DNA of 15,630 nt. It comes from Scatosoma sp045588185. GTDB taxonomy: Bacteria > Bacillota > Clostridia > Christensenellales > Borkfalkiaceae. Shown here one piece after another: positions 12,415-15,630 of the stretch (position 1 is its first letter; every line of letters starts with the position of its first letter). The notes beneath the pieces are model-generated. The model had not been told where the DNA came from and did no database searches. It worked only from the letters and a program-made list of their open reading frames with translations. Location: contig JAZNDR010000006.1 in the NCBI GenBank assembly GCA_045588185.1, positions 1-15,630 on the forward strand, read 5' to 3'. The position numbers and the translations under genes are program-made.

Positions 12415-14521
12415 AACGAAAAACCTACATATCGTGTTATCCATTGTGATAACGGCAGTGTTTATAGCCTTTGGCATATGCTTTTGTACGAAGTCGTATT
12501 TGAGGCTTGGGGAAACGGTTTGCGGGTTCGGTTCGTCCGTTGAATTTTATGTTTCCAGAATACTCCAAATAGAGAACGGCACGGCGGTGGAGATAGAGAT
12601 AACGAAACCGTCCGCCGTGCTGACAATGGAAAGCACGGCGTTGCCCGAAACGTCCAGCGCGTTTTGGTTGAAAGCGAAAGTGTATTTTGCATTGTTGGTA
12701 AACGGAAAAAATCTCGGCTTGTATTTTACGGGCGTGGGCGTAAGAGTGGTAACTTTCATAAGAATACTGCTTTTCATTATTCCGATACTCGTTATGCTGG
12801 TATGGCTGATAAAAAAAGCGTACGCTATGCCGAACACAAAACATAATAAAGATACGCTGCCTTTGAAAGCCGTAAAAAAGATAAGCGGAGCGATATATCA
12901 GCCGATAAAGCATTTGTTTGTTGGGTATAAGCGGTTCTTGGATGAAAATCCGAAATGGAAAACGGTGTGGCTTTGGATATGGGCGTTTCATATCAATTTT
13001 GTTTCTATCGTGGTGGCGGGTATATCCTATTATCTTTATTTTGCGGTGTCGTTCGATACACAATCGCTGTACACGCAGTTTTGTAATTTAGTATTGGATG
13101 TCGGGTTGGTGCTGAAACGGTTTCCGTGGCTTTTGACGGGGATAATTGTGTGGACGTTATTCAACCGTATGCGCGTGAGAATCGCCTTGCAAATATTGCA
13201 ATACCACGAAGCGCGGAATTGCGGATTTATAAAAGACTTGCCGATTGTTACGATGTCTTGCGGTTCCATGGGCAAAAAGAAAACCACGCTGACAACGGAT
13301 ATGTCGCTTTCTCAAACGGTAATGTTCCGACAGGAAGCGTTTCAAAGACTTCAAAAGCAAGATATGAAATTCCCGTTCTTTCCGTGGATAAAATTCGAGA
13401 AAGAATTGCAAGCGTGTATGGAATACGGCAGAGTTTATAATCTTGCTTCCATCCGTACCTGGGTGGCACAAAAGCGTGCAAGATACGAAAAACACGGCAA
13501 TGCAAAACGGCAATTATACGGTTACGACATAGGCAGGTACGGGCTGTATTTCGATAGCGCATTAAAACGCGAATACTTATTTGACGTACTGGAAACGTAT
13601 GCAAAACTGTATTTTATCTACGTTATTGAAAGCAGTCTTTTGGTGGCGAATTACTCTATCCGCGAAGAGGCCATTTTATACGACGGCGGTAATTTCCCTA
13701 TGCGGGCATACGGTTTTTTCTCGCCTGCACCTGCGTACACGCGCTTTGCGCATATCTTGGACTTTGATATTCTACGGCTTGGCAAAAAAGTAATAGCAAA
13801 CAACCCAAGCGCAGGGAGCTTTGAGTTTGGCGTAGTCGTTATCACGGAGATTGGCAAAGAACGCGCAAATATGTTGGAGCTCAAAGAGATAAAAAAGAAT
13901 GCGGATGAAGCGAACCAGAAGAACGACCTATTCAATGCTTGGCTGAAAATGTGTCGGCATAGCGCAACGGTAGACAATTTTCCGTTCATTAAGGTATTTG
14001 TAGACGAGCAACGTCCTGAAAGCTGGGGAAGCGACGCACGCGATTTGTGCGATATTTTGAGAATCACAAACAGTGGAAAACAAAAACTTGCGTTGCCGTT
14101 TTATACGATAGAGGAAATGCTTTCCGATTGGGCGTTTTCACGATTTATTTCTATGTATTATAACTTCCGTTATATCCGAGGGGATAACACGCTTTTGATG
14201 CATATCCTCAAATGCTTGGTGAGCAAGATTTGGGCGCATAACGAGCGGATTTATAACCGTTTTGGGTACAGCGTTTTAAGCATAGAAAAAGAGCGTGGAA
14301 CGCAGGATAGTAAGCCTGAAAAGAAGCGGTATTTCTTGGCGAATTACAAGATATATAGAGAACGGTTTACGACGGACTGTTTCTCCGATTATTTCAATGA
14401 ATTAGCGGAAAAGTCGGGCGTAGGGCTTACGGATTATTTGGATTATAAGACAGTGCGTGCAAGCGTAGAGGAATTAAAACAACAAAACAGTTATTTTATC
14501 CGTGATTTGTACGGAGCATAA
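12407..14521 (+). CDS. Four-TM membrane protein with P-loop ATPase domain (HerA/FtsK flavour)
   Basis: 704 aa. The GTG start at 12407 is fixed by AAGGAGG 7 nt upstream. Predicted TM segments lie at about 8-28, 113-135, 187-216 and 238-255, with an extracytoplasmic loop at 30-112. The cytoplasmic part starts with a P-loop variant CGSMGKKKTT (285-294), in which the last Gly of GxxxxGKT is Lys. A hydrophobic strand EFGVVVITEIGKERAN (473-488) is Walker B-like, and VFVDEQRPESWGSDARDL (530-547) resembles the sensor region of HerA/FtsK/Zot-type ATPases. These power DNA or virion transport through membranes. A filamentous-phage pI-like assembly ATPase or a conjugative coupling protein would both fit. 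Four TM segments before the ATPase is unlike classical pI. The replication initiator follows 11 nt later. Confidence 0.75.
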   Translation: MDKTKNLHIVLSIVITAVFIAFGICFCTKSYLRLGETVCGFGSSVEFYVSRILQIENGTAVEIEITKPSAVLTMESTALPETSSAFWLKAKVYFALLVNGKNLGLYFTGVGVRVVTFIRILLFIIPILVMLVWLIKKAYAMPNTKHNKDTLPLKAVKKISGAIYQPIKHLFVGYKRFLDENPKWKTVWLWIWAFHINFVSIVVAGISYYLYFAVSFDTQSLYTQFCNLVLDVGLVLKRFPWLLTGIIVWTLFNRMRVRIALQILQYHEARNCGFIKDLPIVTMSCGSMGKKKTTLTTDMSLSQTVMFRQEAFQRLQKQDMKFPFFPWIKFEKELQACMEYGRVYNLASIRTWVAQKRARYEKHGNAKRQLYGYDIGRYGLYFDSALKREYLFDVLETYAKLYFIYVIESSLLVANYSIREEAILYDGGNFPMRAYGFFSPAPAYTRFAHILDFDILRLGKKVIANNPSAGSFEFGVVVITEIGKERANMLELKEIKKNADEANQKNDLFNAWLKMCRHSATVDNFPFIKVFVDEQRPESWGSDARDLCDILRITNSGKQKLALPFYTIEEMLSDWAFSRFISMYYNFRYIRGDNTLLMHILKCLVSKIWAHNERIYNRFGYSVLSIEKERGTQDSKPEKKRYFLANYKIYRERFTTDCFSDYFNELAEKSGVGLTDYLDYKTVRASVEELKQQNSYFIRDLYGA

Positions 14522-14532
14522 AGGAGGAGTGT

Positions 14533-15444
14533 ATGGCAAAGCCGTATTTAATGCTGGCGGATTATTTGCGGGATAATCCGTTTGCAGAAACACACATGTA
14601 CAAGATATATCACGACGGAAGTCATCCCGTAGCAACGCGAATTGTGCGGAGTAAAGGGAAGCGTCCGCCCAAAAAACCTGCAAATACAGCTTTCGATATC
14701 GCATTCGATAGTCTATATTTCCAAGCAAAAAGAAAAGGTTTAAGCGACGATGAAATGGCAGATTATATACAAGCGGGATTAGAGAAGCTCTATCCCGCTT
14801 CTTCCGCGTTGCGTAAATATATTTTAGAGAAGATAGATAAAAAACAGCGTAATTTATGGAAGAGAATAAAGCGTTTTAAGCGCAAAGTGAATATGAACAG
14901 ATGGAATTATTTTGTAACGTTTACTTGCGATCCGAAAAAGCATACGGAAGAAAGTTTCCGTAAGAAGCTACGCAAATGCTTGTCAAATTTGCATACGCGC
15001 AGAGGGTGGAAGTATATGGGTGTGTTTGAATATGGGGAGGCAAATGGCTCAATACATTTCCATGCGCTAATTTACGTACCCAAAGGCGAAATGATAGGGA
15101 AGATAGTAGCGAAGAGAGAGTATAGCAAAAAGAGAGGCGAGAGGCGTACCAGGTACGGGAATACGTTTTTTGACGAGTATTTTGGAATATCTGATTTCCA
15201 AGAAGTAAATCCTATATTATTAAAGCGTGGGGGAACATCAAGATACTTAGTAAAATACATAACGAAAACAGGGGAGAAGATAGTGTATAGCCGAGGGATA
15301 CCAGCGGAGATATGTAAGGAACTTAGTGATAACGACGTGGTAGGAACGTATTTGGATTTTGTAACAAAGTACGTGCTTTGGGATGACGTATTGGATTGGG
15401 AAAGGGATATTTGTAATTATAAGGGACAACGCCGACTGATGTAA
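14533..15444 (+). CDS. HUH replication initiator (Rep)
   Basis: 303 aa, RBS AAAGGAGGAG before ATG 14533. A basic helical N-terminal region (about 90-125, KKQRNLWKRIKRFKRK) precedes the HUH endonuclease core. Motif 1 is YFVTFTCDP (126-134). Motif 2 is HFHALIYVP with H175 and H177 as metal ligands, preceded by GVFEYGEANGSI. The catalytic tyrosine is probably Y238 or Y242 in SRYLVKYITK. The order and spacing match rolling-circle initiators of filamentous-phage and gokushovirus type, which nick one strand and stay bound through the tyrosine. No helicase domain is attached. It is the last substantial gene of the block, co-transcribed with the membrane ATPase. Confidence 0.88.
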   Translation: MAKPYLMLADYLRDNPFAETHMYKIYHDGSHPVATRIVRSKGKRPPKKPANTAFDIAFDSLYFQAKRKGLSDDEMADYIQAGLEKLYPASSALRKYILEKIDKKQRNLWKRIKRFKRKVNMNRWNYFVTFTCDPKKHTEESFRKKLRKCLSNLHTRRGWKYMGVFEYGEANGSIHFHALIYVPKGEMIGKIVAKREYSKKRGERRTRYGNTFFDEYFGISDFQEVNPILLKRGGTSRYLVKYITKTGEKIVYSRGIPAEICKELSDNDVVGTYLDFVTKYVLWDDVLDWERDICNYKGQRRLM

Positions 15445-15458
15445 AGGAGGGATAGTAA

Positions 15459-15623
15459 ATGTGGCAACGCCAGTACGAAGGTGGTGCGTGGCGTATTTTG
15501 TGGTACAGGAATGACGAAAATTGCTTAAAGGGGGAAACCGAAAAAAGAAAACGGCGGAATTTCGCAAGCGGGTCAGCGCGAAAACCGCCGTTTTTTCGGG
15601 CTTTAAGTCTGTCAAGCGGGTAG
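15459..15623 (+). CDS. Possible small ORF through the terminator, 54 aa
   Basis: ATG 15459 has a very good RBS (AAAGGAGGG) 14 nt after the Rep stop. The frame reads MWQRQYEGGAWRILWYRNDE and ends at TAG 15621-15623. The second half is translated from the terminator hairpin, so it may be a spurious or truncated product. Rich in Trp and Arg, with no TM segment. No family is recognised. Confidence 0.35.
   Translation: MWQRQYEGGAWRILWYRNDENCLKGETEKRKRRNFASGSARKPPFFRALSLSSG
15549..15599 (+). terminator. Rho-independent terminator of the right-hand operon
   Basis: AAAACGGCGG (15547-15556) pairs with CCGCCGTTTT (15586-15595). Inner arms TTTCGC and GCGAAA extend the stem, and a run of T follows. It closes the unit ending with the Rep gene. 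Confidence 0.8.
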
Positions 15624-15630
15624 ATAAAAA

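Noticed and set aside
12437..13604. Several long minus-strand frames opposite the membrane ATPase gene
   Set aside because: No RBS, Arg/His/Tyr-rich shadow composition, and fully opposite a convincing gene with TM and P-loop motifs.
1..15630. The window as a complete circular element
   Set aside because: Joining the ends does not continue the PcfJ-like frame in a recognisable way, and the right end follows a terminator. Treated as an excerpt.

Overview
The window looks like accessory mobile-element DNA from a low-GC, gut-type member of the Bacillota (Clostridia). Genes start at strong AGGAGG-type ribosome binding sites, intergenic DNA is AT-rich, and there are PcfJ/PcfK-like proteins, a small sigma-like regulator, a SprT-like protease and an HUH replication initiator. 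No rRNA, tRNA, CRISPR array, transposase or integrase is visible. The window does not close on itself: the PcfJ-like gene runs off the left edge and does not resume at the right edge.

Left block (1-3540, minus strand): two short operons of accessory genes. The upstream operon (3538 to 2236) holds three proteins of unknown function. The downstream operon (2008 to beyond 1) holds two small proteins, a PcfK-like protein fused to a MutS mismatch-recognition domain, and the start of a PcfJ-like protein. Each operon is preceded by the same ordered set of non-coding motifs: a 34-nt element, an inverted repeat, a 16-mer containing TTGACA, an 11-mer, and a small hairpin before the RBS.

Middle block (3540-7566, plus strand): a self-contained AAA+ ATPase/DUF4143 gene with its own promoter and terminator; a consensus promoter that runs straight into a terminator-like hairpin; a weak small ORF; a shortened HTH protein; and a sigma-70-region-4-like regulator. 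The regulator has a roughly 200-nt structured leader that could switch access to its RBS. A 297-nt gap at 7270-7566 carries a perfect DnaA box and several hairpins, and is a candidate replication origin.

Right block (7567-15444, plus strand): one tightly packed run of a small basic protein, a SprT-like metalloprotease, a 119-aa protein, a secreted Big_2 protein, a 655-aa secreted protein with a C-terminal membrane anchor, a small membrane protein, a four-TM P-loop ATPase of HerA/FtsK flavour, and an HUH replication initiator. A rho-independent terminator closes it. Together they resemble the parts list of a filamentous-phage-like element (replication initiator, ssDNA-binding candidate, anchored surface proteins, membrane ATPase). 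No major coat protein is identifiable, so a plasmid or conjugative-type surface apparatus remains possible. This block is the best candidate for an undescribed system.
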